Shown: positions 25,899-35,380, counted from the first letter of the stretch. The stretch: 64,000 nt of DNA from Oceanobacillus sp. FSL K6-2867 (GCF_037963145.1 NZ_CP150144.1:1426001-1490000), one strand, 5' to 3'. Translations and numbers: made by a program. The notes: generated by a model not told the origin, from the sequence alone.

Positions 25899-27251
25899 CT
25901 ACTCCATATACGGCAAAGAGAGCGTAAAGGTCGAACCTTCTCCAATTTTACTGGATACAGAAATTTCTCCATGATGTTCTTCTGTAATTACCTTCGCAAT
26001 CGCTAAACCGAGACCAGTGCCACCCGTTTCCCTGCTCCTTGCCTTATCGACCCGGTAGAACCGGTCAAATATCCGCTTTTGCTCATCCTCATCTATCCCT
26101 TGACCATAATCCTTTACTTGGATAATCACATCATCATTTAATTTTGAAGCACTGACATTTATTTTATCGTTACTGTATTTTATTGCATTTTCGATGAGTA
26201 TATAAATAACCTGTTCCAGCTGATCCCGGTTACCATAAACCATTAAGTCGGCTGCATTTTGCTGAAAATTAATTTTACGTGTATAAGCCTTCTCGAATGT
26301 TGCTACCGTTTCCTCGGTAAGCTCTCCTAGATCAACACGGTTCATTTCTTGTGCTTGGCGATTTTTAGCAAGCGATAAAAGCTGTTCCACAAGCTTTTTC
26401 ATTCGATCTGCTTCAGAATCAATTGCTTCAATTGACTCCTGCAGCAGCTCTGGATTTTCTCTGCCACGCCGTTCTAACAGCTGTGCATAGCTTTTAACAA
26501 TCTGAATTGGTGTCTTCAATTCATGTGAGGCATTCGAAACAAAGATTTCCTGTTTCTCAAAGTTATCTCTTAAATAATCAATCATCTCATTGAACGTCTT
26601 TTCCATCTCGTATAGTTCATCCTTGGAACGGTTGTCTAAATTGATTTTTTGCCACTTGGCATGCTTCGTATTATCTTTCATGGTTTGGATTAATTTCTGA
26701 ATCGGATTTAATAAAAATCGCCCTAATAGTGTGCCTGCTATGATAGAAGGTATCAGCATAATCGCACCTGCTACGATGAGTACATAGAATAGCGTCTTCA
26801 TCGTTTCTTCCAAATAATTGAGGTGGTTGGATAGCTGTACGGTCACAATCTCTCCGTTATTCCATATAACTGGTCTTGTAATAATAGCGATATCTGGACC
26901 ATTAATTTGGGAGTCAATTGTTTTCTCTTCTGCTGTCACATACTTCCACGGCAAAGTTTCATATGATCTGTCTTTGTGTTGTAAAATAATCTGTTTCTCA
27001 TTCTCATCGATTACTCTAATCATCCCATTTGTGGGAAGGTAAGCTTTGATCATATCCTTCGCTTCCTCATTGGATATATCCGGATTATCCGCTAATGCTT
27101 CGGTAAGTGCATCCATTTGAACGACTATTTGCTCAAGCTCGCTATCTGCTGCTATTTTATAAAACAAAAAGTAAATCGATGTATTTACCAGTAAGACAAG
27201 AACAAGTATAAACAAGCTTGAGAAAAGCTGTATTTTTGTCCGTAATTTCAT
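25899..27251 (-). CDS. Sensor histidine kinase (YkoH-like)
   Basis: This 450-aa membrane kinase has helix 1 (about 8-30), an extracytoplasmic sensing domain of about 120 residues, helix 2 (about 153-175), HAMP, a dimerisation domain with the phospho-acceptor His243 in SNASHELKTP, and an ATPase domain with N box (LIENAIKYS), G1 (KDYGQGI), F box (FDRFYRVDKARS) and G2 (GTGLGLAI). Start and the regulator stop overlap by 4 nt (ATGA). The paired PepSY proteins suggest that the signal is extracytoplasmic. Confidence 0.92.
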   Translation of the reverse strand: MKLRTKIQLFSSLFILVLVLLVNTSIYFLFYKIAADSELEQIVVQMDALTEALADNPDISNEEAKDMIKAYLPTNGMIRVIDENEKQIILQHKDRSYETLPWKYVTAEEKTIDSQINGPDIAIITRPVIWNNGEIVTVQLSNHLNYLEETMKTLFYVLIVAGAIMLIPSIIAGTLLGRFLLNPIQKLIQTMKDNTKHAKWQKINLDNRSKDELYEMEKTFNEMIDYLRDNFEKQEIFVSNASHELKTPIQIVKSYAQLLERRGRENPELLQESIEAIDSEADRMKKLVEQLLSLAKNRQAQEMNRVDLGELTEETVATFEKAYTRKINFQQNAADLMVYGNRDQLEQVIYILIENAIKYSNDKINVSASKLNDDVIIQVKDYGQGIDEDEQKRIFDRFYRVDKARSRETGGTGLGLAIAKVITEEHHGEISVSSKIGEGSTFTLSLPYME

Positions 27252-27949
27252 GTTTCATTATCCTTTATCGTATATCCGACACCTCTAACAGTGAGAATAT
27301 ACGCTTCATCATAGCCTTTATCAATCTTTTGTCTTAAATAACGTATATATACATCTACTACATTCGTATCGCCAAAATAGTCAAATCCCCATACTTGCTC
27401 AATCAACTGTTCTCTCGTTAATACGATATTTTTATTTTTCAGCAAGCAGACAAGCAAATCGAATTCACGAGGTGTTAGTTCAATTAATTTACCCGCTCGT
27501 TTAACTTCATGACCATTCAAGTTTACAGCTAGATCTCCAACCGATAACAGCTCACCAGTAGCGTCTTTTTGAACTGGCTTTCTTAAATGCACTCGGATGC
27601 GCGCAAGCAATTCCTCAATTTGGAATGGCTTCGTAATATAATCATTAGCACCAAGGTCTAATCCACTCACTTTATCGTGGACCTCATCCCTTGCTGTCAA
27701 TAAGATAATGGGGGTCGTTTCATCTTTTCTTCTTGCTCTTCGAAGCACCTCTAACCCACTTAATTCTGGAATCATAATATCTAATAATACAAGATCCCAT
27801 GCTTTTTCTTCCATTAATCGAAGTGCCTCTTTCCCATTTGCAGCAATTTCAGTTTGATAGTTTTCATATTCCAGTTCCAGTTGCAGAACACGGCTAATTT
27901 TCTGCTCGTCCTCCACAATCAGTATTTTTGTTTCACTCAAATTTGCCAC
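27248..27949 (-). CDS. OmpR-family response regulator (YkoG-like)
   Basis: The receiver domain has the acidic pocket VEDE and phospho-acceptor Asp57 (LVLLDIMIP), a switch Thr (LLTARD) and Lys (ITKPF). A C-terminal winged helix follows (LTPREFDLLVCLL, VVDVYIRYLRQKID, VRGVGYTI). The start is uncertain: the GTG at 27949 lacks a good ribosome site, and the TTG at 27940 has GGTGG close by. It is first in the regulator-kinase-PepSY operon, which probably regulates itself. Confidence 0.91.
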   Translation of the reverse strand: MANLSETKILIVEDEQKISRVLQLELEYENYQTEIAANGKEALRLMEEKAWDLVLLDIMIPELSGLEVLRRARRKDETTPIILLTARDEVHDKVSGLDLGANDYITKPFQIEELLARIRVHLRKPVQKDATGELLSVGDLAVNLNGHEVKRAGKLIELTPREFDLLVCLLKNKNIVLTREQLIEQVWGFDYFGDTNVVDVYIRYLRQKIDKGYDEAYILTVRGVGYTIKDNET

Positions 27950-28083
27950 CAGCTTTCATTTTTGCTTCTTATACTTTTTAAATTTTGTAATTTTATTTGT
28001 TATCATTATACTATATGTATCATTGATTTTACGAATAGTCTTCTTTATCGATATCGATAATCTTCTAGAAAGGAGCTTTCACT

Positions 28084-28701
28084 ATGTTAGCATTTGATCA
28101 TCTCATTATCGCTACAAACACCCCAGAAAATACAGCACAGCAATTCGCAAAAAAATATGGAGTTAAAGTTATCCAGGGAGGAAAGCATCACAATTGGGGA
28201 ACGCATAATTACCTGGCCTATTTTAAAAATGATTGTTATATCGAATGGCTTGGTATTTTTGATGAAGCCTTAGCGAGAAAATCTGGAAATCTGCTGATTC
28301 AGCAACTTGTCGAAGCTTTGGCTGTCCATGTGGAGGCGCCAATTCAATACGCTCTTCGCACCAATCAAATGGATGAATACCTAGCGTATTTTGATGCTGA
28401 AGATATAAGCTATACCGGTCCAGTTCCCGGCAGCAGAAAAAAGCCTGATGGTTCTACATTAAAATGGCGCATGCTATTTCCTATCTCGCAAGTTACACCT
28501 CTCCCTTTTTTAATCGAATGGGATGCTGGAAAAAATGTGCCTCGTGACAGTGATTTAATCAATGAACAAAAGCTTGATACCGTTATGACTCCCTATGATA
28601 TTTATGAATTTTCGCTATACGAGAAAAATGGAGTAATAAATTTAGCAAATGCTTCATTACTCATAAAACAAAATGAACGGTTAACATTTACCTTTGCTTA
28701 A
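28084..28701 (+). CDS. VOC family protein (glyoxalase-like domain)
   Basis: This 205-aa protein resembles the Glyoxalase_3 type of the vicinal-oxygen-chelate superfamily: N-terminal FDHLIIATNTPENTA, then HHNWGTHNYLAYFKNDCYIEWLGIFD, which holds likely metal ligands (His and Glu), and a second half with FLIEWDAGKNVPRDS. The reaction and substrate cannot be assigned. AAAGGAG lies 8 nt before the ATG. It is single, divergent from the two-component genes. Confidence 0.8.
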   Translation: MLAFDHLIIATNTPENTAQQFAKKYGVKVIQGGKHHNWGTHNYLAYFKNDCYIEWLGIFDEALARKSGNLLIQQLVEALAVHVEAPIQYALRTNQMDEYLAYFDAEDISYTGPVPGSRKKPDGSTLKWRMLFPISQVTPLPFLIEWDAGKNVPRDSDLINEQKLDTVMTPYDIYEFSLYEKNGVINLANASLLIKQNERLTFTFA

Positions 28702-28730
28702 ATTAAATCAATCCATAAAAAACCATACAA

Positions 28731-28764
28731 AAAATACCCGATCGTAGTGATCGGGTATTTTCAT
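28731..28764 (+). terminator. Bidirectional terminator between VOC and thioredoxin genes
   Basis: AAATACCCGATC and GATCGGGTATTT form a perfect 12-bp stem flanked by A- and T-runs, serving both convergent genes. Confidence 0.92.
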
Positions 28765-29087
28765 TAGCCTAATTGCTGCTGTAAAAATTCTGATACAGAC
28801 TCAGGCGACTTTGTATAAGCACTATGCTGATGGGCAAGCTTCTCCCCATTTTGGAAAATCAAAATACTGGGTATCCCCATTACTTGATGCTTCTCCGCTA
28901 CGCCTTCTACTTCATCGCTGTTCACTTCATACCATTTATAGTTATTAAATTCTTTAATAACGTCTCCAATAAACATGTTCAGCACTTTACAATCAGGACA
29001 CCAGTCTGCATAAAATTTAACAATTACTGGTTCATCACTTTGAATTACTTCATTAAACTGCTCAACCGTTTGAATAGCTTCCATCAT
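28764..29087 (-). CDS. ydbP: Thioredoxin family protein (YdbP-like)
   Basis: This is a small cytoplasmic thioredoxin-fold protein (107 aa) with active site WCPDC (Cys30, Cys33) and cis-Pro in MGIPSILIFQNG. WCPDC in place of WCGPC, and the closing HSAYTKSPESVSEFL, match B. subtilis YdbP. The redox partner is unknown. The ribosome site is GGAG 6 nt before the first of two ATGs. It is 58 nt downstream of the DUF368 gene on the same strand. Confidence 0.87.
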   Translation of the reverse strand: MMEAIQTVEQFNEVIQSDEPVIVKFYADWCPDCKVLNMFIGDVIKEFNNYKWYEVNSDEVEGVAEKHQVMGIPSILIFQNGEKLAHQHSAYTKSPESVSEFLQQQLG

Positions 29088-29145
29088 TACTCACTCCTTT
29101 TTTCTTTTAACAATGATTATACCCTTCTTTCGTTTCTATTTCACG

Positions 29146-29958
29146 TTACTTGTACTCGATCCTGCCAAGCATAATAGCAGCGAGAAGACCTGCTATAAAA
29201 GTTGCCGCACTAACGAATAGCATTTCCGCACTCTCTGGCCATCCAGGGAAGACAGCAAAGCTTGAGCCTATAACCAATCCAATAATTGCAGCAAACGTAC
29301 CGGTATAATAATGATTCAGGAAAAATGCTACGACCTTGCTCATCACAATAAATCCTACCGCAATCCCTAATCCAGTAACGATAATAATGTCGAAATAAAG
29401 ATTACTAATTGCTGAAATGATAGTGGCGTACACGCCAATAAGCAATAGCATAAACGACCCGCTAATACCCGGAATAATCATCGCACTGCTTCCGATAAAC
29501 CCGGAAAAGAAAAGCAAGATATAAGTAGAGGCTGTAACATTTTCAATTACTGCTCCTTCATTCGGATTTAGAAAAGCCATCATCGCAACAATAATTACCC
29601 CAATCCCCAACACCACATAATGATTCGATTTAAATTTCCGCTTAGCTTCCGCTTTATAAAATAAATACGGAAGCACACCAAGAATTAAGCCTAGAAAAAA
29701 GAACTGTGTTGGTCCCGGATAATGCTCAAACAGCCATTCAATCAAACTTGCCAGCAAAAAGATGGCAATTACTATTCCCATACCTAGGGGAATTAAAAAA
29801 CTAAGATGTTTTTTCCATTCCTTGCTGAATAGGCCGCTGATTGCGGCAATCAATCTATCGTATATTCCTAATAATACGGCAATCGTTCCACCACTAATAC
29901 CAGGAACCAAGTCTGTAGCTCCCATTAACAGACCGCGATATATATTTCTCCACTCCAT
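29146..29958 (-). CDS. popT: DUF368 polyprenyl-phosphate transporter (PopT)
   Basis: DUF368 proteins have been shown to recycle undecaprenyl phosphate across the membrane for cell-wall synthesis (PopT in S. aureus and others). The 270 aa hold about eight helices. A pseudo-repeat is visible: VPGISGGTIAVLLGIYDRLI in the first half and IPGISGSFMLLLIGVYATII in the second, the paired PGISG motifs of the family. This route is known to matter more at alkaline pH, which would fit an alkali-tolerant host; that fit is inferred. No DedA/UptA-type gene is in the window. Confidence 0.88.
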   Translation of the reverse strand: MEWRNIYRGLLMGATDLVPGISGGTIAVLLGIYDRLIAAISGLFSKEWKKHLSFLIPLGMGIVIAIFLLASLIEWLFEHYPGPTQFFFLGLILGVLPYLFYKAEAKRKFKSNHYVVLGIGVIIVAMMAFLNPNEGAVIENVTASTYILLFFSGFIGSSAMIIPGISGSFMLLLIGVYATIISAISNLYFDIIIVTGLGIAVGFIVMSKVVAFFLNHYYTGTFAAIIGLVIGSSFAVFPGWPESAEMLFVSAATFIAGLLAAIMLGRIEYK

Positions 29959-30121
29959 TAGTTAACGATCTCCTTTATGTACAATCTATAAGAACTGCAA
30001 TGTTTATCATACCAAAAAACATCTGTAAGATATAGATAAATCTATATCTGAAAAAGACTGGAAAATAGTGTTTTAATATGGGAAAAACCTGAAACACTTT
30101 AGTTATATCCAGATTCTTTCA

Positions 30122-31282
30122 CTATGGTTCCATAAACTCCAGCTCTGGCATCCATTGTGACAGATGCGCTTTTATTTCCTTATAGTGTTCATTTGCTCCT
30201 TGAAGCTCACCGCTTGTCAGAGTGTACATCGGTTTTACTTCATAATCTGTAAAATCCTCATTAAATGTGACATAGGTTGGCATGAACTTCGGTGAATGAA
30301 CTTCCAGCTCTTCCTCATCACCTTTAACTGTTTTCTTAATGGAAAGGGTTAATATACCTCCAATTCGCTGATACAAATCTTGCTGATTCGAAAGGAAATT
30401 TCCTAATGAATACATTACAAACGTTTCATGACCATCTTTACCTGTTACCCACTCCATCGGCTGCAGTACATGCGGATGATGTCCTATTACAATATCAACA
30501 CCTTGATCAGCTGCAAACTGAACGAGCTCCTTTTGCTCCTCATTCGGCATTCGCTCATTTTCATTTCCAAAATGGAGGCTTAATATAACAACTTCTGCTT
30601 CTTCCTTTGCTAGCTCTACCTCTTTCGCAATACGATCTCTATCAATCAAATTCACTAAATAATCTTTTCCTTCTGGCACAGGAATTCCATTTGTTCCATA
30701 CGTATAAGAGAGAAACGCAATGGAAATGTCTTCTTCAGTTTCATAGATTCGCAGATTTTCGCGATCCAGCTGATTTTTATATGCACCTGTGTACATCATA
30801 TCAATCGTTTCCCATTGCTCGATTGCATTTTGGATCGCATCTTCACCACGATCTAGTGTATGGTTATTTGCAAGTGTAACAACATTGACGCCCACGGCTT
30901 TCAATGCCTCGCCAACTTCAAAAGGGCTATTAAAAGAAGGGTATGAGGATAATCCAAGCTCTTCCCCACCGATCATTGTCTCTTGGTTTGCTACTGTTAT
31001 AGTGGAAGCCTCTAATGTATCTTTAACCCTTTCAAACATAGGAAGAAAATCATATCCTCCTTCTTTTTCTGCATCCATATAGACGGGACTATGGATAAGA
31101 ATATCACCAATCGCTGAGATTGTAATTTCTTGACTATAGCTCGGTAATTCTTTAGAAGCAACTGCTGAACTTCTGACTGCATTATCTTTACTATCCATTA
31201 CAGCTATTTTATCCGCACATCCAAATAAAATAAAAGCAATCATAAATAATAACGCAGGCAAAATAGCTTTCCGCTTTTTCAT
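30122..31282 (-). CDS. CapA family lipoprotein (poly-gamma-glutamate capsule biosynthesis-like)
   Basis: This is a predicted membrane-anchored metallophosphatase-fold protein of the CapA/PgsA (YwtB) family. The lipobox ILFGC lies near residue 20. Family motifs are ISAIGDILIH, VANQETM, TLANNHTLDRG, VVILSLHFGNE, IGHHPHVLQPME and YSLGNFLSNQ, all likely metal ligands. The open frame begins at 31354, but the ATG at 31282 follows AAAGGAG and starts the signal peptide (386 aa). No capB or capC is nearby, so involvement in polyglutamate is uncertain. Confidence 0.87.
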   Translation of the reverse strand: MKKRKAILPALLFMIAFILFGCADKIAVMDSKDNAVRSSAVASKELPSYSQEITISAIGDILIHSPVYMDAEKEGGYDFLPMFERVKDTLEASTITVANQETMIGGEELGLSSYPSFNSPFEVGEALKAVGVNVVTLANNHTLDRGEDAIQNAIEQWETIDMMYTGAYKNQLDRENLRIYETEEDISIAFLSYTYGTNGIPVPEGKDYLVNLIDRDRIAKEVELAKEEAEVVILSLHFGNENERMPNEEQKELVQFAADQGVDIVIGHHPHVLQPMEWVTGKDGHETFVMYSLGNFLSNQQDLYQRIGGILTLSIKKTVKGDEEELEVHSPKFMPTYVTFNEDFTDYEVKPMYTLTSGELQGANEHYKEIKAHLSQWMPELEFMEP

Positions 31283-31521
31283 ATGTAAATCTCCTTTACC
31301 TGAGTTTTTCTCTATTCTACCATCGTTATGACAAATTGTGATTAGAATATCCAAAATTCGATAGAATGGGATTTTTTATAACTGTTTTTTCCTTTCCTAT
31401 ACGAAGACAAGTAACTGCGTATGTCACTTTTTATCAATCTTATAGAAAAGATGACGAACATAAGTATAATTTTCTTTTGTACGCAGAAAGTAAGTCGTGT
31501 GTATTTCATTTCAGCTTTTGC

Positions 31522-31527
31522 TATAAT
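31522..31527 (+). promoter_or_regulatory. Extended -10 for the small membrane protein
   Basis: TATAAT preceded by TGC (extended -10), 70 nt before the start at 31597; the -35 is weak. The stretch 31283-31520 otherwise holds only the divergent capA promoter region. Confidence 0.45.
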
Positions 31528-31596
31528 ATTGGTAATAAGAAGAAATTCCTATATTAACAATCCCAATTCATACATATAATTACTGAGGTGTTGCGT

Positions 31597-31779
31597 GTGA
31601 AACGATATCTTACATCCATTTTCATTGCTTTAAGCGGGATTATTATTCTCATTGGGGTTATGTCTGACATATACTGGGGTGGTATTGCAGCTTGGGGATT
31701 AGCTATAATTTGCTTATTAACTGCAGCGTATTATACAAAATATATCCCAAATGAAAAGAAAAGTAAGAAATCCAAATAA
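31597..31779 (+). CDS. Small two-helix membrane protein of unknown function
   Basis: This 60-aa protein starts at a GTG with GAGGTG about 6 nt upstream. Two hydrophobic helices (about 5-23 and 29-47, with an IYWGG turn) are followed by a very basic tail (NEKKSKKSK). It has its own promoter-like -10. I do not recognise the family. The clear ribosome site and topology argue for a real gene. Confidence 0.65.
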   Translation: MKRYLTSIFIALSGIIILIGVMSDIYWGGIAAWGLAIICLLTAAYYTKYIPNEKKSKKSK

Positions 31780-31898
31780 TGAACAGCTGCATTATTTCAA
31801 TAAACAATAGCATTTAATAACTGCTACTGAACCAATCCAATTATCTAATGCATACATATACGAGGGAAATGATCGACTAATGATCGGGGGAGAATGAA

Positions 31899-32759
31899 AT
31901 GAATATAGACACAACGAACAGGGATGCTGTTAACTGTCATAATGAATATGACCCATTGAAAAAGGTAATTACTGTTTCTCCACGCTATATGCAAATCAAT
32001 GAAGTGATCAATCAAACTCAAGAATACTATGTAAACGATAATATTGATCAAACAAAAGCAATAAAACAACATGCTAACTTCATCAGTCAATTGGAGAAAG
32101 CTGGTGTTGAAGTTATCGAACTAAGCGAATTAGAGCACTTGAATGAGCAAGTGTTCACCCGTGATATTGGTTTTACGATTGGAAATACGTTTTTTGTTTC
32201 CTCCATGAAAGAAGCTATTCGCAAAAATGAGCAGGACGTATTATTAGAATGGCTTCAGCAAAATAAAGTTGCTTACTATCCTTTCAAAACTGGATCCATT
32301 GAAGGCGGGGATGTTATTATTGATCATTCCAAAGTCTGGGCCGGGATCAGTGACCGTACTTCTAAAGAGGCAGTAGCTGTTTTGCAAAGCCAGCTGCCAA
32401 ATCATGAAGTAATTCCTATTAAATTACGCAAGGATATTCTTCATTTAGATTGTATTTTCAATATTATTGATGATCAAACTGCATTAATCTATCCACCAGC
32501 AATGGACTCAGATGCTTATCTGCTATTAAAGGAAATGTATACACTCATTGAGGTGACAGAAGAAGAACAATTCCACTTAGGTCCTAATGTACTATCTCTT
32601 GGGAATAGGCAAATTATTAGTTTGCCTGAAAATAAACGCATGAATCAAAAATTGACTGAAATGGGCTTTCAAATTATCGAAACACCTTTTTCCGAAATCA
32701 TTAAATCGGGCGGGTCCTTCCGCTGCTGTACTTTGCCACTAATTCGCACATCTTTATAA
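31899..32759 (+). CDS. Dimethylarginine dimethylaminohydrolase-like amidinohydrolase (YkgA-like)
   Basis: This is a guanidine-group-modifying enzyme fold (DDAH/arginine deiminase superfamily). Visible motifs are FTRDIGFTIG, GSIEGGDVII (substrate-binding acids), ILHLDCIFNII (catalytic His) and the C-terminal nucleophile cysteine in GGSFRCCTLPL (Cys276/277). It is 286 aa, as B. subtilis YkgA. The natural substrate is not established. The ribosome site is GGGGGAG. A strong terminator follows. Confidence 0.87.
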   Translation: MNIDTTNRDAVNCHNEYDPLKKVITVSPRYMQINEVINQTQEYYVNDNIDQTKAIKQHANFISQLEKAGVEVIELSELEHLNEQVFTRDIGFTIGNTFFVSSMKEAIRKNEQDVLLEWLQQNKVAYYPFKTGSIEGGDVIIDHSKVWAGISDRTSKEAVAVLQSQLPNHEVIPIKLRKDILHLDCIFNIIDDQTALIYPPAMDSDAYLLLKEMYTLIEVTEEEQFHLGPNVLSLGNRQIISLPENKRMNQKLTEMGFQIIETPFSEIIKSGGSFRCCTLPLIRTSL

Positions 32760-32763
32760 AACA

Positions 32764-32800
32764 AAATACCAGCCTTTTAATAAAGGCTGGTATTTTTTAA
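32764..32800 (+). terminator. Terminator after the DDAH-like gene
   Basis: AAATACCAGCCTTT and AAAGGCTGGTATTT form a perfect 14-bp stem with a TAAT loop, followed by TTTTT. Confidence 0.93.
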
Positions 32801-32880
32801 TTACACCAATAAACGAAGCAGCTTTTTTCAGATAAACGCACTACCACGTATTATCGAACAAATCTAATATAAACTGCTGC

Positions 32881-33597
32881 TTAATTCTTCACTCTTCTTG
32901 CAAAGTCAACAAAGCGAAATTTGTCAGGCCGATGCCTGGACTCTGTGTATTGAAATAAATTAGCATCCTGTAAATAAATACGACTTCTGATAACGACAAT
33001 ATTTGAGAACCCTTCTAAGTCCAGTAATTTTCGATCCTCTTCTGTCGGCTCCTCCACAACAATTTCTTTCTGCGCAAAACCGATCTCCAGTCCAAGATTA
33101 TTCTCGATGTGATGGTAGATTGACTTCTCACATATCTCCAGGGAAAGCAGTGGAACATAGCGTTCCGTAAAATAATCTTTATCTAAAATAATTTTCTCCC
33201 CAGAAATCACTCTTACTCGCACAACATTCCACGTGTGCTCAGCAGGAGTCAACGCCAGCATTTTAGCTATTTCATGATCTGCTTCCAGGTATCCTAATTG
33301 ATGTACGACAGTATTACTTTTCAGCTGTAGCTTTTCTGCTAGTTCTGTATAGCTTTCGATACCAGAAACAGGGAAAGAAAACTTATGAATATCAATTACA
33401 ACCGATCCCTTTCCCCGGACCTTCTGAATGTAACCATTTTGCGATAAAAGGTTCAGCGCCTTACGGATAGTTTCTCGTGATGTGTCATATTGAATCGATA
33501 ATTCATTTTCAGAAGGCAGCAGCGTCGATACAGGCCATGTATTCGCTTGTATTTTGTTTACTAAATCATCGTAGATTGTCAGATACTTCTTTTGCAT
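32881..33597 (-). CDS. treR: Trehalose operon repressor TreR (GntR/HutC family)
   Basis: TreR represses treP-treA and is released by trehalose-6-phosphate. The N-terminal GntR winged helix (LLPSENELSIQYDTSRETIRKALNLL) is followed by a UTRA effector domain (SGIESYTELAEKLQLK, DKDYFTERYVPLL, ESRHRPDKFRFVDFARR). It is 238 aa, as in B. subtilis. It is last in treP-treA-treR; a GC hairpin lies in the 110-nt gap after treA and may lower its expression. Confidence 0.94.
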   Translation of the reverse strand: MQKKYLTIYDDLVNKIQANTWPVSTLLPSENELSIQYDTSRETIRKALNLLSQNGYIQKVRGKGSVVIDIHKFSFPVSGIESYTELAEKLQLKSNTVVHQLGYLEADHEIAKMLALTPAEHTWNVVRVRVISGEKIILDKDYFTERYVPLLSLEICEKSIYHHIENNLGLEIGFAQKEIVVEEPTEEDRKLLDLEGFSNIVVIRSRIYLQDANLFQYTESRHRPDKFRFVDFARRVKN

Positions 33598-33637
33598 GTC
33601 CTAAACCAACCTCATCACGTTGCATAATAAAGAAAAT

Positions 33638-33672
33638 ATATTCCAGCGGGAGTTCCATTATCCCGCTGAATC
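33638..33672 (-). terminator. Hairpin between treA and treR
   Basis: Minus-strand TTCAGCGGGA and TCCCGCTGGAA stem followed by TATATTTTC. This could be a partial terminator or an mRNA-processing signal inside the operon. Confidence 0.55.
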
Positions 33673-33709
33673 TTAGCGCTATTCTTCTCTCACAGCCAAA
33701 ATATTTCTA

Positions 33710-35380
33710 TTACATATCTGTTAATACATGATAAACAATCGATTCATAAGGTCTTAAACTTAATTGTTCCAGCGATTGTGGTGAATCAGCGTAATTGGAT
33801 AACAAAATTTCTGGATTTGCTATTTTCTTGTCCAGCTGTAAATCGACTGTTGCATGATCTTCAGAAAAATTACTTATAACGATCAGCTTTTCGCCATTCC
33901 AGTTTCTTGTATATGCAAATATTTTGGGATCATCTTCAAATAGCAGTTGATAGTCCCCATACGTAATAATATCATATTTCTTCCGCAATTGAATCAACTG
34001 CTGATGGTGATAAAAGATAGAATCTTTATCTTCTAAAGCTTGACTAACATTGATTTCAAGATAATTAGCTGCAACATTGATCCATGGTGTTCCAGATGTA
34101 AAGCCTGCATGCTTTTCATTAGACCATTGCATTGGTGTGCGCCCATTGTCACGTGATTTTTGCTGTAAAACCGCTATTGTTCCCTCTTCTGATTTACCAC
34201 TGTCTCGTAATGTTTTGTAAGCATTTAATGACTCTACATCACGGTATTGATCAATGGAAGTGAAATTAGGATTTGTCATCCCGATCTCCTCACCTTGATA
34301 AATATATGGTGTACCTTTCATCATATGAAGTGTGGTGGCAAGCATTTTTGCTGATTCACGGTGCAGCTTTGTATCATTACCAAATCGCGATACAGCACGC
34401 GGCTGATCATGGTTACACCAGAATAAAGCATTCCATCCGTTTTCTTCGTGCATCCCAACCTGCCAATCAGAAAGGATTTTCTTCAGCTTTAAGAAATCAA
34501 ATGGAGCCTTTGTCCACTTTTCTCCATTTCGATAATCCACTTTCAAATGATGAAATTGAAATGTCATCGAAAGCTCTTGTCGCTCAGGCTGAGTATAAAG
34601 TACACATGCTTCAAGTGATGTTGAAGACATTTCACCGACCGTCAGCATACTGTATTTTGAGAATACTTCCTGATTCATTTCATTTAAATATTCATGGATG
34701 CGGGGTCCATCTGTATAAAATCTGCGACCATCCCCAATGTCATCATTAGGAAAGGCTTGATCTTTTGAAATTAAATTAATGACATCAAGTCGGAATCCAT
34801 CAATCCCTTTTTCCGCCCAAAAGCGCATCATATCAAAAAGCTTTTCACGCAGCTTTTCATTTTCCCAATTCAAATCAGCTTGTGTGCGATCAAATAAATG
34901 CAAGTAATACTGTTCTGTTTGCTCATCATATTGCCATGCAGAGCCACCAAATTTGGATTGCCAATTGTTTGGCTCTTCCCCATCAACCGGATCCTTCCAA
35001 ATATAGAAGTCACGGTATGGATTATCCTTTGATTTCTTTGCTTCTTGGAACCATTCATGCTCAGTTGATGTGTGATTAATAACAAGATCCATTATCAGCT
35101 TCATGTCACGCCGGTGTGTTTCTTGCAACAGCTCTTCAAAATCTCCCATGGTTCCATAGCTCGGTTCAATGGAATAATAATCACTAATATCATATCCATT
35201 ATCATTTTGTGGTGATTTATAAACCGGTGTTAACCAAATAACATCGACACCCAGCTTTTTCAGGTAGTCTAATTTCGAGATAATACCTTGAATATCTCCT
35301 GTTCCATTTCCTGTTGTATCGTGAAAACTTTTTGGATAGATTTGATAAACGACTGACTTCTTCCACCATGTTTCACTCAT
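33710..35380 (-). CDS. treA: Trehalose-6-phosphate hydrolase (GH13) TreA
   Basis: This enzyme cleaves trehalose-6-phosphate, delivered by the PTS, to glucose and glucose-6-phosphate. It is a GH13 (beta/alpha)8 barrel with conserved regions DLVINHTS (98-104), GFRLDV with nucleophile Asp199, TVGE with acid/base Glu250, and NHDQPR with Asp325. Its 556 aa match the family (B. subtilis TreA 561 aa). It lies 24 nt after treP. Confidence 0.95.
   Translation of the reverse strand: MSETWWKKSVVYQIYPKSFHDTTGNGTGDIQGIISKLDYLKKLGVDVIWLTPVYKSPQNDNGYDISDYYSIEPSYGTMGDFEELLQETHRRDMKLIMDLVINHTSTEHEWFQEAKKSKDNPYRDFYIWKDPVDGEEPNNWQSKFGGSAWQYDEQTEQYYLHLFDRTQADLNWENEKLREKLFDMMRFWAEKGIDGFRLDVINLISKDQAFPNDDIGDGRRFYTDGPRIHEYLNEMNQEVFSKYSMLTVGEMSSTSLEACVLYTQPERQELSMTFQFHHLKVDYRNGEKWTKAPFDFLKLKKILSDWQVGMHEENGWNALFWCNHDQPRAVSRFGNDTKLHRESAKMLATTLHMMKGTPYIYQGEEIGMTNPNFTSIDQYRDVESLNAYKTLRDSGKSEEGTIAVLQQKSRDNGRTPMQWSNEKHAGFTSGTPWINVAANYLEINVSQALEDKDSIFYHHQQLIQLRKKYDIITYGDYQLLFEDDPKIFAYTRNWNGEKLIVISNFSEDHATVDLQLDKKIANPEILLSNYADSPQSLEQLSLRPYESIVYHVLTDM

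Noticed and set aside
31366..31557. A plus-strand frame upstream of the small membrane protein
   Set aside because: No ribosome site; it covers the promoter region of the following gene.
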